A DNA stretch of 64,000 nt from Mesonia sp. (GCA_012964435.1 DTTX01000086.1:1-64000), one strand, 5' to 3'; positions 55,387 to 64,000 are shown, numbered from the stretch's first letter. Translations and numbers: made by a program. Notes: generated by a model not told the origin, from the letters alone.

Positions 55387-56052
55387 ATGAAGGTAAACAT
55401 AGATGAAAGCTGGAAAAAGCATTTAAATAAAGAATTTGACAAAGCTTATTTTAAAGACTTGGTCGAGTTTGTAAAAAATGAATACCAAAACCATACGTGT
55501 TACCCAAAAGGCAAAGATATTTTTGCAGCTTTTGATCATTGTAAATTTGATGAATTAAAAGTGGTGATTATAGGTCAAGATCCTTACCACGGAATAGATC
55601 AAGCAAATGGTTTATGTTTTTCTGTAAAAGATCATATCGCTATGCCACCTTCATTAATTAATATTTTCAAAGAAATTGAGCAAGATCTTGGAAAGCCTTT
55701 TCCTAAAACCGGAAATTTAGAGCGTTGGGCAAAACAAGGTGTGTTATTACTGAATGCTACCCTAACGGTTAGAGCGCATGAAGCTGCGAGTCATCAAGGT
55801 AAAGGTTGGGAGCAGTTTACCGATCAGGTAATTTCTACGATTTCAGCAGAAAAAGAAAATGTTGTATTTCTACTTTGGGGAGGTTTTGCAAAGAAAAAAG
55901 CAAATCTCATAGATAAAAATAAACATCATATTTTAACTTCCGGGCATCCTTCACCTTTAAGTGCAAATAGAGGGTATTGGTTTGGAAATAAACATTTTAG
56001 CAAAACCAATGAGTTTTTAACTTCTAAGCGTCTTGCATCTGTGGAGTGGTAG
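55387..56052 (+). CDS. ung: Uracil-DNA glycosylase (family 1)
   Basis: A 221-residue enzyme of normal length. VIIGQDPYHGIDQANGLCFSV contains the catalytic Asp and water-activating motif, and TSGHPSPLSANRG is the HPSPLS minor-groove loop. It removes uracil from DNA in base excision repair. The last 29 nt overlap a convergent small gene at 56024-56197. Confidence 0.97.
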   Translation: MKVNIDESWKKHLNKEFDKAYFKDLVEFVKNEYQNHTCYPKGKDIFAAFDHCKFDELKVVIIGQDPYHGIDQANGLCFSVKDHIAMPPSLINIFKEIEQDLGKPFPKTGNLERWAKQGVLLLNATLTVRAHEAASHQGKGWEQFTDQVISTISAEKENVVFLLWGGFAKKKANLIDKNKHHILTSGHPSPLSANRGYWFGNKHFSKTNEFLTSKRLASVEW

Positions 56053-56197
56053 AGGTCTTAATTTTTCTAACTTCTTCTTCGTAATTTACTTTTCTATGTT
56101 TAGGTGCGCTTGCATCTTCAACTTTATTTCTACTAAAAAGGAATAGTAAAATATTGACGATGAGCAGTACAGCTAAAATAATTAGAAATGTAAGCAT
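56024..56197 (-). CDS. Small single-pass membrane protein (57 residues)
   Basis: An ATG at 56197 opens a 58-codon frame ending in TAG at 56024. Residues 3-21 form one strongly hydrophobic helix (MLTFLIILAVLLIVNILLF), followed by a charged tail (SRNKVEDASAPKHRKVNYEEE). The composition change from helix to basic/acidic tail is typical of real small membrane proteins. It lies 75 bp downstream of the substrate-binding protein gene and its end overlaps ung on the other strand. I recognise no family. Confidence 0.65.
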   Translation of the reverse strand: MLTFLIILAVLLIVNILLFLFSRNKVEDASAPKHRKVNYEEEVRKIKTSTTPQMQDA

Positions 56198-56272
56198 ACG
56201 TTAGTTTTGATTGGTTTCTACATAGTAGATACAAATATAACGTAAAGGTTGCGTAAATTATTTTAAGAAATA

Positions 56273-57124
56273 TTAAGATTTTACCACAAAATCTTGATAA
56301 GGCAGTTTTTTCTCGATAAGTTTTAAGTCAAACAACTGATTTTGAGTTTCTTCTATCGTTTCTTTTTTTACCTGTTTTTGTCCCCATTCTGTTTTTTCTA
56401 GCCAAAGAGAAATATCTTTTTCTTTTTGCTGATAACGTTCGGCTAAAATTTCAGACAAGTTTTCTATTTCTTTAAAATCTTCAGTAATAGCATTTAAAAT
56501 GCTTAGCAGTTTTTTAATTTCTTCAGCATTGTTTTGATAATAATTTTCTGTTGAAGCAATTACAAAACAAGGCCAAGGACTCGGGCAATCGCCGACTCTT
56601 CTAAAAGTGCCATCATCTACCAAAGGTTTGGTAGTAAAATGCTCCCACATAAAATATTGTGCATCGTCGTTAGGTAAAGCTTCAATGGCACCGGAAAGAT
56701 CGTTAATTACTTCAAAATCCAATTCTTCTGTATTCCAACCTTGATTTTTTGCATTTATATAAGCTAATAAATGCGAACCTGAGCCATAACGACTAATAGC
56801 TGCTTTGGTATTTTCTAGATCTGAAATTTTTTGATAAGAAGAGTTTGCCGCAACGTGAATGCCCCAAATTAGCGGACTAGAAATATAGTTTTGTAAGATC
56901 TTAAAATTACTTCCTTCAATAATTTCTTTTACAATACCTTCAGTAAGCATAATGGCGATATCGATCTCATTATTTTTTAAAGCTTCGCTCAATTCTCCTG
57001 TACCGCCATAAAAATCTATCCATTCAACATCTAAATTTTCTTTGTTGAATAATTTTTCTTCTATTGCAATATGCCAAGGATAATTAAAATGTTCTGGTAC
57101 GCCACCAACTCTGATCTTCGTCAT
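56273..57124 (-). CDS. Cytoplasmic-type ABC substrate-binding-like protein
   Basis: A 283-residue NMT1/SsuA-like periplasmic-binding fold: IRVGGVPEHFNYPWHIAIEEKLF at the N-terminus and SRYGSGSHLLAY and ALPNDDAQYFMWEH further on. It has no signal peptide or lipobox, so it should stay in the cytosol, and no permease or ATPase gene is near. It starts on the stop codon of ppk1 (TAATG). The CCCFC motif of THI5 enzymes is absent, so thiamine-precursor synthesis is unlikely. Function unknown. Confidence 0.78.
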   Translation of the reverse strand: MTKIRVGGVPEHFNYPWHIAIEEKLFNKENLDVEWIDFYGGTGELSEALKNNEIDIAIMLTEGIVKEIIEGSNFKILQNYISSPLIWGIHVAANSSYQKISDLENTKAAISRYGSGSHLLAYINAKNQGWNTEELDFEVINDLSGAIEALPNDDAQYFMWEHFTTKPLVDDGTFRRVGDCPSPWPCFVIASTENYYQNNAEEIKKLLSILNAITEDFKEIENLSEILAERYQQKEKDISLWLEKTEWGQKQVKKETIEETQNQLFDLKLIEKKLPYQDFVVKS

Positions 57125-59172
57125 TAAGAATGTTTTTTCTGTAAATACTTGTAAATTTCATATTGAGAACGAATAGGTTTTTTCTTATCGTGTTTTACAT
57201 ATTCATTCTTCTGTGTGTAGTCTTGGACTCTCGCTTTTACATTATCGTTTAATTGAATTTGTAAAATTTCTTTTAATTCTTGTTTTATATCTTCATCAAA
57301 AATAGGAGCGAGCACCTCTATTCTTCGATTTAAGTTACGGTTCATCCAATCGGCACTTCCAATAAATACACGTTCGTCACCACCGTTATGAAACACATAA
57401 ATTCTTCCGTGTTCTAAAAAACGATCGATAATACTGGTGATATAAATGTGTTCACTTAAGTTTTTAACTCCTGCAATTAAGGAGGTAAAACCACGAACTA
57501 ATAACCTAATATTTACTCCGCTTTTGTTAGCTCTATACAAAAGGTCGATCATTTCTTCATCTTCAAGGCTATTCATTTTTGCAGTGATCTTAGCCTTTCG
57601 ACCTGCTTCGGCTTCATCTATTTCATGAAGAATCATTTGCGTGAATTCTCTTCTGGTATCAAAAGGAGAAACCAATAAGTTCTTAGCTCTCGGTATAATT
57701 AATTCTCCTTCTAAAACTTTAAAAACTCGATCTAATTCTTTGGTAATTTTTTTATGCGCTGTAAATAATGCGTGATCACAATAAATCTTGCTTGTTTCTG
57801 CATTAAAATTACCCGTACCTATATAAGCATATTTTACACTTTCTCCTTTTTCGATCCTATCGATCAAGAAAATTTTAGAATGTACTTTTATTTTAGGGTA
57901 ACTATAGATTACATTAGCACCTTTTTCTTCAAATTTACGGCCCCAAGTAATATTATTTTCTTCATCGAAGCGTGCTTTTGCTTCAATAAATACAGTAACT
58001 TCTTTTCCTTTTTCTAAAGCTTTTAAAAGAGAACTGGTAAGCGCAGACTCATCTGCCACGCGATATAAAGATATTTTTATTGAAACTACATCGTCATCTT
58101 CTGCTGCTTGTTCTACAAAATTTTCTACATAAGAAAAAGACATATAAGGAAAATGAAGTAATTGATCTTTTTCTCGAATAAGCTTAAAATAGTCTTTTTC
58201 TGCTTCAAAATATTTATGCGGAATAGGGGTGAGGTCCTTATATTTTAATGTTGAATTATGAGTTGGATCGGGAAAGGAGAAAAAATCACTAAAATTATGA
58301 TATTTCCCGCCCGGCATCATATCAATTTTACCTAAGCCTAAATGTTTTCTTAGTTTTTTCTGAAGTTCTTTAGGCATTTCGGCATCATACAACAAACGCG
58401 TAGGTTGCCCGTCGGTTCGTTGTTCGAGCGACTCATAGATCTTTTCAGCTAAAACTCCGTTAAATTGATCGTCAATGTATAACTCTGCATCACGAGACAT
58501 TTTAACTTGATAAATGCCTTCTACTTTTCGCTTCGGATATACCTCATGAATTTCTGTACGAACAATATCGTCTAAAAAACTAATAAAATGTTCTTTGCCT
58601 TTATTTTTTAACTCTATAAATCGACCAACTTCCTCTACAGGTAGATTTACAACTCCAGCTTCTTCACAATTCTCAAAGGCAACAAATAAGTAAACCGTAT
58701 TGTTTTCTAAAAATAACTGATTTTTTTTGTTGAAATCTACCAGTTGCGGTTTTAAATGTTCTTTGATCTGAGAATTATAAATTTCTTTAGCCTGAGCTAT
58801 TTGGTCTTTAGAAAAGTCTTCGTGTTGAATAAGATGAATATGATTTTCTGCTAATTCAATTAAAATTTCATTTTTAAAAATCTCACCGAATTTTGCTTGC
58901 TGAATCTTTACCTCCTTAATAATTTGTTTTACCTTTTTGTTAGGTCGTAAAGCCAGCTTTTTACGCAAACTTTTCTTGATCTTTTTTATTTGGCGCAGCT
59001 GTGAAACGCGAACACGATAATATTCATCTAAATTGGAAGAAAAAATAGCTAAAAACTTTAAACGTTCTAAAACAGGAACATTTTTGTCTGCAGCTTCTTG
59101 AAGTACACGTTCATTAAAATTAAGCCAATCTAAATCTCTGTGTTGAAACCTTTGCTCTTGCGTTTCTGCCAT
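57124..59172 (-). CDS. ppk1: Polyphosphate kinase
   Basis: A 682-residue PPK1 of normal length from ATG 59172 (MAETQEQ). LDWLNFNERVLQEA in the N-terminal domain, EAKARFDEENNITWGRKFEEKG, and YPKIKVHSKIFLID (autophosphorylated His) with the later FHNGG-DERVFIGSADWMNRNL segment (second PLD-like motif) are diagnostic. It polymerises ATP gamma-phosphate into polyphosphate. It overlaps the substrate-binding-like gene. Confidence 0.96.
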   Translation of the reverse strand: MAETQEQRFQHRDLDWLNFNERVLQEAADKNVPVLERLKFLAIFSSNLDEYYRVRVSQLRQIKKIKKSLRKKLALRPNKKVKQIIKEVKIQQAKFGEIFKNEILIELAENHIHLIQHEDFSKDQIAQAKEIYNSQIKEHLKPQLVDFNKKNQLFLENNTVYLFVAFENCEEAGVVNLPVEEVGRFIELKNKGKEHFISFLDDIVRTEIHEVYPKRKVEGIYQVKMSRDAELYIDDQFNGVLAEKIYESLEQRTDGQPTRLLYDAEMPKELQKKLRKHLGLGKIDMMPGGKYHNFSDFFSFPDPTHNSTLKYKDLTPIPHKYFEAEKDYFKLIREKDQLLHFPYMSFSYVENFVEQAAEDDDVVSIKISLYRVADESALTSSLLKALEKGKEVTVFIEAKARFDEENNITWGRKFEEKGANVIYSYPKIKVHSKIFLIDRIEKGESVKYAYIGTGNFNAETSKIYCDHALFTAHKKITKELDRVFKVLEGELIIPRAKNLLVSPFDTRREFTQMILHEIDEAEAGRKAKITAKMNSLEDEEMIDLLYRANKSGVNIRLLVRGFTSLIAGVKNLSEHIYITSIIDRFLEHGRIYVFHNGGDERVFIGSADWMNRNLNRRIEVLAPIFDEDIKQELKEILQIQLNDNVKARVQDYTQKNEYVKHDKKKPIRSQYEIYKYLQKKHS

Positions 59173-59242
59173 CAAATATTTTTTTGATAAAACTACAAAT
59201 TAGCTGTCTTTAGCGTTTTTAAAGTTCTGTTAAATAAAAATA

Positions 59243-60118
59243 CTAAAACTCGACAATTTTATCTAAAGTAAAAGTGATGAGACGGTTTACAACTTCTTCG
59301 GGATCTTTACTGAACTCTCCTGTAATTCTGTTGGCTAAAATAGCATTTAGAGAGATAGCACGATGTCTTAAAAGTCTCGACATCCCATAAATACCGCTGG
59401 TTTCCATCTCTAAATTGGTGATCTTCTGCTTTTCGAATTTAAAATTAGATAACTTCTGCATAAAATTCTCATCCTGCAATTCTGCACGTAAAACGCGACC
59501 TTGTGGCGCATAAAAACCTACGTTTGTTGCAGTGATCCCTTTTTGTATTTCTTTAAAAGAAGAGAAATACTTCAATAATTTTTTAGAAGCTTTAATTACA
59601 TAAGGTCTTGCTTTAAAACTGGCTAAGGCTAATTGCTGAAATACTGCTGATGCCATTTGTGTATCTTGAATGGTTTCACTCTTGTAAAAATGAAGTAAAC
59701 TATCGAAACCAATGGCTGTTTCTGTTGCGATGAACGAATTGATCGGAATGTCTTTCTGTATCGCTCCAGAAGTACCAATTCTTATAAAATTAAGTTTTTT
59801 TAAATCTTTTTTTACTTCTCTGGTTTCAAGGTCGATATTGGCAAGAGCATCTAATTCATTAAACACAATATCGATATTATCGGTACCAATTCCTGTTGAA
59901 ATTACGGTAATGCGTTTTCCTTTATAGATTCCGGTTTGGGTATGAAATTCTCGCTTATTTACCTTTACTCCGATCTCATCAAAATGTTGAGTAACTTTAT
60001 CTACGCGCTCCGGGTCGCCAACGGTTATAATGGTATCGGCAATTTGATGGGGAAGTAGATGAAGATGGTAAATACTACCGTCTTCGTTCAGAATTAATTC
60101 AGATTCCTTAATAGGCAT
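59243..60118 (-). CDS. Nucleoside phosphorylase (PNP/UDP family 1)
   Basis: A 291-residue protein. TVGDPERVDKV near residue 32 is the phosphate-binding region, STGIGTDNIDIVFNEL the family block, RIGTSGAIQ a loop near the active site, and LEMETSGIYGMSRLL the ribose-binding Met-Glu motif. It resembles uridine phosphorylases more than trimeric PNPs, but base preference is not certain. Gaps to neighbours are 3 bp (upstream) and 70 bp (downstream ppk1). Confidence 0.9.
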   Translation of the reverse strand: MPIKESELILNEDGSIYHLHLLPHQIADTIITVGDPERVDKVTQHFDEIGVKVNKREFHTQTGIYKGKRITVISTGIGTDNIDIVFNELDALANIDLETREVKKDLKKLNFIRIGTSGAIQKDIPINSFIATETAIGFDSLLHFYKSETIQDTQMASAVFQQLALASFKARPYVIKASKKLLKYFSSFKEIQKGITATNVGFYAPQGRVLRAELQDENFMQKLSNFKFEKQKITNLEMETSGIYGMSRLLRHRAISLNAILANRITGEFSKDPEEVVNRLITFTLDKIVEF

Positions 60119-60121
60119 TCT

Positions 60122-61054
60122 TTATAATTTTAGTAGATGATGTGATTCGTGGTCGTAAAGAAAATCGTATTTTCTTGCGCCGCCAAAATAGAGATCATCT
60201 TGTAGTTCTTGGTAAAAGTTTTGAGATTTGTTCAGTGCCATTTTCCCTTCTTCTGTAAGAGAATATTTTTGATTATCTAAGTAGATAAAAGATTTTAAAT
60301 TATCTATAATACGAAGCATTTGCGTATCGCCATAACCATAATAACCTTGATATTCTAAGGCATAACCCAATAACTGATTTTGACTAGTGATATTATGAGA
60401 AGTAATTAATTTTAATAGATTGGCTTCTAATGAATTTAAACCTGATTGAATATTAGGAAAACGCTCAATATGCGCACGTAAACAGCTTGACAAATATTCA
60501 AAATTCGAATTTTTCTTGATCTCAGGTTTTAAGCGTAAAGGATTATTGCCGCAGTAAAGTTTCCAGACTAATTCTGCGAGTTCAAGATCATCTTCATTCA
60601 GTAAAATTTTATGGTTGAAGTGATTAAGCAGTTCTTTTTGTGTGAGTTGCGATAACCCTTGCAGTTTTTTTTCGCCTTTAAGTCTTTTGCTGCAAACTAA
60701 ATAGATGGGTTTTTCTATTTTTTGCTGAAATAAATAAGAAATTGCCGCTACCATATTAATGTGGCAAAATAAATCGAACTCAAACCAAAGAATAATCTCA
60801 TCATAATCTTTGGCTTGAGCTAGTTTTTTTAATTGAGAGACAAATTTTGCTTCATAATCTTCTGGTGGGATTTGGTAGAATTTTTCTAAAAATACTTGTC
60901 GCGCTTGTATAAATTCTGCGCTTCCAATTTCTTGAATGGTTTGCCCTTCACAAAGCATTTCTCGCCAAACTACTACTTCACCCGGAAGATCGAGTTTACT
61001 CATTTTCTCGGTAAGGCTATCGCCATTGGTAATATGAAGCATTTTATTCTGCAT
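60122..61054 (-). CDS. DUF1835 domain protein
   Basis: A 310-residue protein. The N-terminal LHITNGDSL and VVVWREMLCEGQ match DUF1835, and the DEIILWFEFDLFCHINM block belongs to the same region (residues 1-130). The remainder is helical, ending in SLTEEGKMAL, a winged-helix-like segment. The biochemical function is unknown. ATG 61054 is used; ATG 61042 (MLHITNG) would also fit. Neighbours are SUI1 (3-bp gap) and the nucleoside phosphorylase. Confidence 0.85.
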   Translation of the reverse strand: MQNKMLHITNGDSLTEKMSKLDLPGEVVVWREMLCEGQTIQEIGSAEFIQARQVFLEKFYQIPPEDYEAKFVSQLKKLAQAKDYDEIILWFEFDLFCHINMVAAISYLFQQKIEKPIYLVCSKRLKGEKKLQGLSQLTQKELLNHFNHKILLNEDDLELAELVWKLYCGNNPLRLKPEIKKNSNFEYLSSCLRAHIERFPNIQSGLNSLEANLLKLITSHNITSQNQLLGYALEYQGYYGYGDTQMLRIIDNLKSFIYLDNQKYSLTEEGKMALNKSQNFYQELQDDLYFGGARKYDFLYDHESHHLLKL

Positions 61055-61057
61055 AAA

Positions 61058-61387
61058 TTATCCGCCAACGCGTTTTACTTGAAAACCTTTATCTTGAAGC
61101 ATCTCCATAATTTGCGGACGATAATCTCCTTGAATTATAATTTTTTCCTGCTTAAAGCTACCACCAACTCCTAAGGTGGTTTTTATTTCTTTTGCTAATT
61201 TTTTAAAATCTTCATCGGCGCCGGTGTAACCTTCAATAATTGTGATAGGTTTCCCTTTACGCTTTTCGTACTTACAAATTAACGGATCGTCCTGTAGCCA
61301 AAGATCGTCTTGAGTATTATCTTCTTGCGGAGTTTCTTCTGGCTCGTGATCAGGAAAAAGATTTTTAAGCTGGTCTTGTAAATCCAT
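61058..61387 (-). CDS. SUI1/eIF1-like translation factor (YciH family)
   Basis: A 109-residue protein. The acidic N-terminal third is followed by the SUI1 domain: RKGKPITIIEGYTGADED and TTLGVGGSFKQEKIIIQGDYRPQI, which are its strands and basic loop. In bacteria such proteins bind the small subunit and influence start-codon choice. It is of interest here because TTG and possibly other non-ATG starts are common in this window. Confidence 0.92.
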   Translation of the reverse strand: MDLQDQLKNLFPDHEPEETPQEDNTQDDLWLQDDPLICKYEKRKGKPITIIEGYTGADEDFKKLAKEIKTTLGVGGSFKQEKIIIQGDYRPQIMEMLQDKGFQVKRVGG

Positions 61388-61391
61388 TAGA

Positions 61392-62354
61392 TTACTTGTC
61401 TTCTTTAATTAATCCAATTTCGACTAAACGTTGATGTAAAAATTCTCCGGCTGTAATATCTTCATATTGTTTTGGATGATTTTCATCAATACATTCGTCT
61501 AAACAATCTAAACGCATATCACTTCTTGGATGCATGAAAAATGGAATAGAATAACGAGGCTCACTCCATTGCTCTTTTGGCGGATTTACCACTCGGTGAA
61601 TAGTTGAACGCAATTTATTATTGGTGTGACGTTCTAACATATCGCCCACATTAATAACTAATTCGTCTTCAGAAGGTTTAGCATCGATCCATTCACCATC
61701 TTTTCTTAATACTTGAAGACCACCGGTTGATGCTCCCATTAATAGTGTAATTAAGTTGATATCTCCGTGAGCTCCTGCTCTAACTGCTCCTTTTGGCTCT
61801 TCGGTTATCGGTGGGTAATGTATAGGTCTTAAGATGCTATTTCCGTTACTAGCCCAATGATCAAAATAATGTTCTTCTAAACCAATATATATTGCTAAAG
61901 CACGAAGTACATAAATACCGGTTTTTTCAAGCATTCTATAGGCTTCCATCCCGGTATGATTAAAGTCTTTTAACTCTTCAACCTTAACATTTTCAGGATA
62001 ATCTTCGATTAGATTGGCATCTTCATCGGGTTCTTGCCCAAAGTGCCAAAATTCTTTAAGATCACCTTCTTTTTTACCTTTTGCGTGTTCTTTACCAAAA
62101 GAAATATAACCACGTTGGCCGCCAAGCCCTTCAATTTCATATTTCTGTTTTACATCTACAGGAAGATCGAAAAATGATTTTACTTCTTTATAAAGTTCAT
62201 CTACTAAATTATCACTCAAAAAATGGTTTTTTAAAGACACAAACCCGATCTCTTCATAGGCTTTACCAATTTCATTTACAAATTTCTCTTTTCGCTTAGG
62301 ATCTTCAGATAAAAAGTCGGCAAGATCAACGCTAGGTATATTATTTACAGACAT
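61392..62354 (-). CDS. Isopenicillin-N-synthase-like 2OG-Fe(II) oxygenase
   Basis: From ATG 62354 (MSVNNIPSVDL) the product is 320 residues. It has a DIOX_N-type N-terminal domain and a double-stranded beta-helix with HGDINLITLL (HxD, metal ligands), LVINVGDMLERHTNN and STIHRVVN (second His), then RYSIPFF with the 2-oxoglutarate-binding Arg-x-Ser. All iron ligands are intact. The substrate is unknown. It leads the minus-strand operon and is divergent from the E1 gene. Confidence 0.9.
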   Translation of the reverse strand: MSVNNIPSVDLADFLSEDPKRKEKFVNEIGKAYEEIGFVSLKNHFLSDNLVDELYKEVKSFFDLPVDVKQKYEIEGLGGQRGYISFGKEHAKGKKEGDLKEFWHFGQEPDEDANLIEDYPENVKVEELKDFNHTGMEAYRMLEKTGIYVLRALAIYIGLEEHYFDHWASNGNSILRPIHYPPITEEPKGAVRAGAHGDINLITLLMGASTGGLQVLRKDGEWIDAKPSEDELVINVGDMLERHTNNKLRSTIHRVVNPPKEQWSEPRYSIPFFMHPRSDMRLDCLDECIDENHPKQYEDITAGEFLHQRLVEIGLIKEDK

Positions 62355-62491
62355 AATGTTGTTTTGTTTGGAATAAAGCAAAGCTAAGCATTTTCTTCAA
62401 TTTTAAGAATGTCGAAATTGCTAATATTCTTTTAAATAAGCATCTTAACTAAATTACTCTAAATTTTATTAGGCTGAATGACGAAATATTA

Positions 62492-62499
62492 TAATTTTG
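62492..62499 (+). promoter_or_regulatory. Candidate -7 box of the E1 gene
   Basis: TAATTTTG stands 22 bp upstream of the ATG and matches TAnnTTTG. No ideal TTG is present upstream. Confidence 0.35.
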
Positions 62500-62521
62500 A
62501 TAAAAAACATTTCTATTATTT

Positions 62522-64000
62522 ATGAAATCGGTAACCACCGCACAAAATAGCTTTTTCGACTACACTCAATTTGAAGTTTCAAAAGACATTCAATTAGCAC
62601 TTTACAAAAAATTACTTAAACCAAGATTGATCGAAGAAAAAATGCTAGTGTTGCTACGACAAGGCAAGATCTCGAAATGGTTTAGTGGTATAGGGCAAGA
62701 AGCAATTTCTGTAGGTGTAACTTCTGCTTTAGAAAGTGATGAATACATTTTACCGATGCACAGAAATTTAGGTGTTTTTACCTCGAGAGAAATTCCGTTA
62801 TACCGATTATTCTCGCAATGGCAAGGTAAAATGAGTGGTTTTACTAAGGGTAGAGATCGTAGTTTTCATTTTGGTACGCAAGAATTCAAAATTGTGGGGA
62901 TGATTTCGCATTTAGGTCCGCAATTAGGTGTTGCCGATGGAATTGCCTTAGCGCATAAATTAAGAAATGAAAAGAAAGTTACTGCCGTGTTTTCTGGAGA
63001 AGGAGGTACTAGTGAAGGCGATTTTCACGAAGCTTTAAATGTTGCTTCTGTTTGGCAATTACCGGTTTTATTTTGTATTGAAAATAATGGTTACGGACTT
63101 TCAACGCCCACCAACGAACAGTATTTCTGTGAGCATATTGCCGATCGCGGGAAAGGCTATGGGATGGAAGCGCATATTATTGATGGCAACAATATCTTAG
63201 AAGTTTACCAAAAAATAAACGAGATCGCGATTAGCGTTCGTGAAAACCCAAGACCAGTGCTTATTGAATTTAAAACCTTTAGAATGCGCGGTCACGAAGA
63301 GGCGAGTGGTACCAAATATGTTCCGCAGGAATTAATGGATACTTGGGAGAAAAAAGATCCGGTTACTAATTTTCAGCATTATTTATTAGAAAATGGGATC
63401 CTAACCGAAGAAAAAGATGCACAATTTAGAAAAGCTATAAAAAAAGAGATCAATGAGCATTTGAAAATAGCCAATACTGAAGAAGCAATAACCTCTACGG
63501 TAGAAAAGGAGTTAAACGATGTGTACGCACCTTTTCAATTTACCGAAACAAAACCTACTTCCGCTAAAAAAGAAATTCGTCTGATCGATGCTATTTCTGA
63601 AGGATTAAAACAATCGTTACAGAAACACGATGATTTAGTCGTGATGGGGCAAGACATTGCCGATTATGGCGGGGTTTTTAAAATTACTGAAGGTTTTGTG
63701 GAGCAATTCGGAAAAGATCGAATCCGAAATACACCGATTTGTGAATCTGCAATTATTTCTGCTGGCATGGGACTTTCCATCAACAAGATGAAAGCAGTCG
63801 TCGAAATGCAATTTGGCGATTTTGTTTCTAGCGGATTTAATCCTATTGTGAATTACCTTGCAAAAGTAAATTACAGATGGAATCAAAATGCAGATGTCGT
63901 GGTAAGAATGCCTTGTGGTGCAGGAGTTGGCGCCGGACCTTTTCATAGTCAAACCAATGAAGCCTGGTTCACTAAAACTCCCGGTTTAAAAGTAGTTTAT
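62522..64000 (+). CDS. Fused alpha/beta 2-oxo acid dehydrogenase E1 component (partial)
   Basis: The frame opens at ATG 62522 (MKSVTTAQNS) and runs 493 codons to the window edge without a stop, so the C-terminus is missing. Residues 20-330 form an E1-alpha domain with SGEGGTSEGDFHEALN (thiamine-diphosphate motif, the usual GDG/GDGA as GEGG) and ENNGYGLSTP. After a linker (about 330-355) the beta domain begins with REIRLIDAISEGLKQ and VMGQDIADYGGVFKITEG. It would decarboxylate branched-chain 2-oxo acids or pyruvate. Confidence 0.92.
   Translation, partial: MKSVTTAQNSFFDYTQFEVSKDIQLALYKKLLKPRLIEEKMLVLLRQGKISKWFSGIGQEAISVGVTSALESDEYILPMHRNLGVFTSREIPLYRLFSQWQGKMSGFTKGRDRSFHFGTQEFKIVGMISHLGPQLGVADGIALAHKLRNEKKVTAVFSGEGGTSEGDFHEALNVASVWQLPVLFCIENNGYGLSTPTNEQYFCEHIADRGKGYGMEAHIIDGNNILEVYQKINEIAISVRENPRPVLIEFKTFRMRGHEEASGTKYVPQELMDTWEKKDPVTNFQHYLLENGILTEEKDAQFRKAIKKEINEHLKIANTEEAITSTVEKELNDVYAPFQFTETKPTSAKKEIRLIDAISEGLKQSLQKHDDLVVMGQDIADYGGVFKITEGFVEQFGKDRIRNTPICESAIISAGMGLSINKMKAVVEMQFGDFVSSGFNPIVNYLAKVNYRWNQNADVVVRMPCGAGVGAGPFHSQTNEAWFTKTPGLKVVY

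Noticed and set aside
56273..57124. THI5-type pyrimidine synthase
   Set aside because: The fold is similar but the CCCFC iron-binding motif is missing.
1..64000. CRISPR array, insertion sequence, restriction or toxin-antitoxin system
   Set aside because: No regularly spaced repeats, transposase, Cas, restriction enzyme or toxin motifs were seen on either strand.

Overview
This window is chromosomal DNA from a low-GC Bacteroidetes, most likely a marine-type member of the Flavobacteriaceae. The evidence is the set of proteins typical of that family (flavobacterial TAL, TamB, LptD, BshA, GH3/beta-lactamase fusion, Smr-less MutS2), several TAnnTTTG promoter elements, the lack of clear Shine-Dalgarno sites, and frequent TTG starts. 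Genes are densely packed, many overlap, and no gap without a gene exceeds about 200 bp.

Left edge (1-1970): a minus-strand tyrosine recombinase of the Bacteroidetes integrase type lies beside a minus-strand tRNA-Ser/tRNA-Pro pair. Between them are short direct repeats and nested hairpins, and a tRNA-like 3' fragment lies beyond the integrase stop. This looks like one edge of an integrated element whose body is outside the window.

Region 1968-20373 is the most distinctive part: an aryl-polyene/flexirubin-type pigment cluster. A divergent flavin halogenase/monooxygenase-like gene precedes a long plus-strand operon: tyrosine ammonia-lyase, ketoreductase, HtrB-like acyltransferase, two hotdog dehydratase-like proteins, two ketosynthases with catalytic Cys, two degenerate ketosynthase-fold proteins, an acyl carrier protein, a NodB-type deacetylase, a LolA-like carrier, a glycosyltransferase-DUF2062 fusion, an MMPL exporter, an Ntn-type (C45) lipoprotein, a PaaK-like ligase and an unknown membrane protein. 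The likely logic is tyrosine to 4-coumarate, ligase activation and loading on the carrier protein, iterative polyene extension, transfer to a lipid-like acceptor, then export. DarA/DarB, which make the dialkylresorcinol half of true flexirubins, are not in this window. Two copies of a dispersed repeat interrupt the operon.

Region 20379-32379 holds a minus-strand operon dominated by RNA-modification enzymes (TsaD, RsmE, SpoU-type and THUMP-like methyltransferases) with an AI-2E family permease and a DUF4159 protein. It is followed by divergent tamB, then a sodium:solute symporter and RidA.

Region 32390-48359 covers envelope and redox functions: lptD divergent from an N-acetylmuramoyl-L-alanine amidase, an MCE protein, an HdrC/HdrB-like Fe-S oxidoreductase pair split by a HAD-like gene, a GH3/beta-lactamase peptidoglycan-recycling fusion, bshA ending in a strong bidirectional terminator, a His-rich outer-membrane barrel and a very large FAD/Fe-S dehydrogenase.

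Region 48368-64000 contains a lipoprotein, an LpxH-like phosphoesterase, aroC, a dicarboxylate symporter, a DCC-family protein, mutS2, ung and a minus-strand operon (2OG-Fe(II) oxygenase, SUI1, DUF1835, nucleoside phosphorylase, ppk1, orphan substrate-binding protein, and a 57-residue membrane peptide whose gene overlaps ung). The window ends inside a fused alpha/beta 2-oxo acid dehydrogenase E1 gene.
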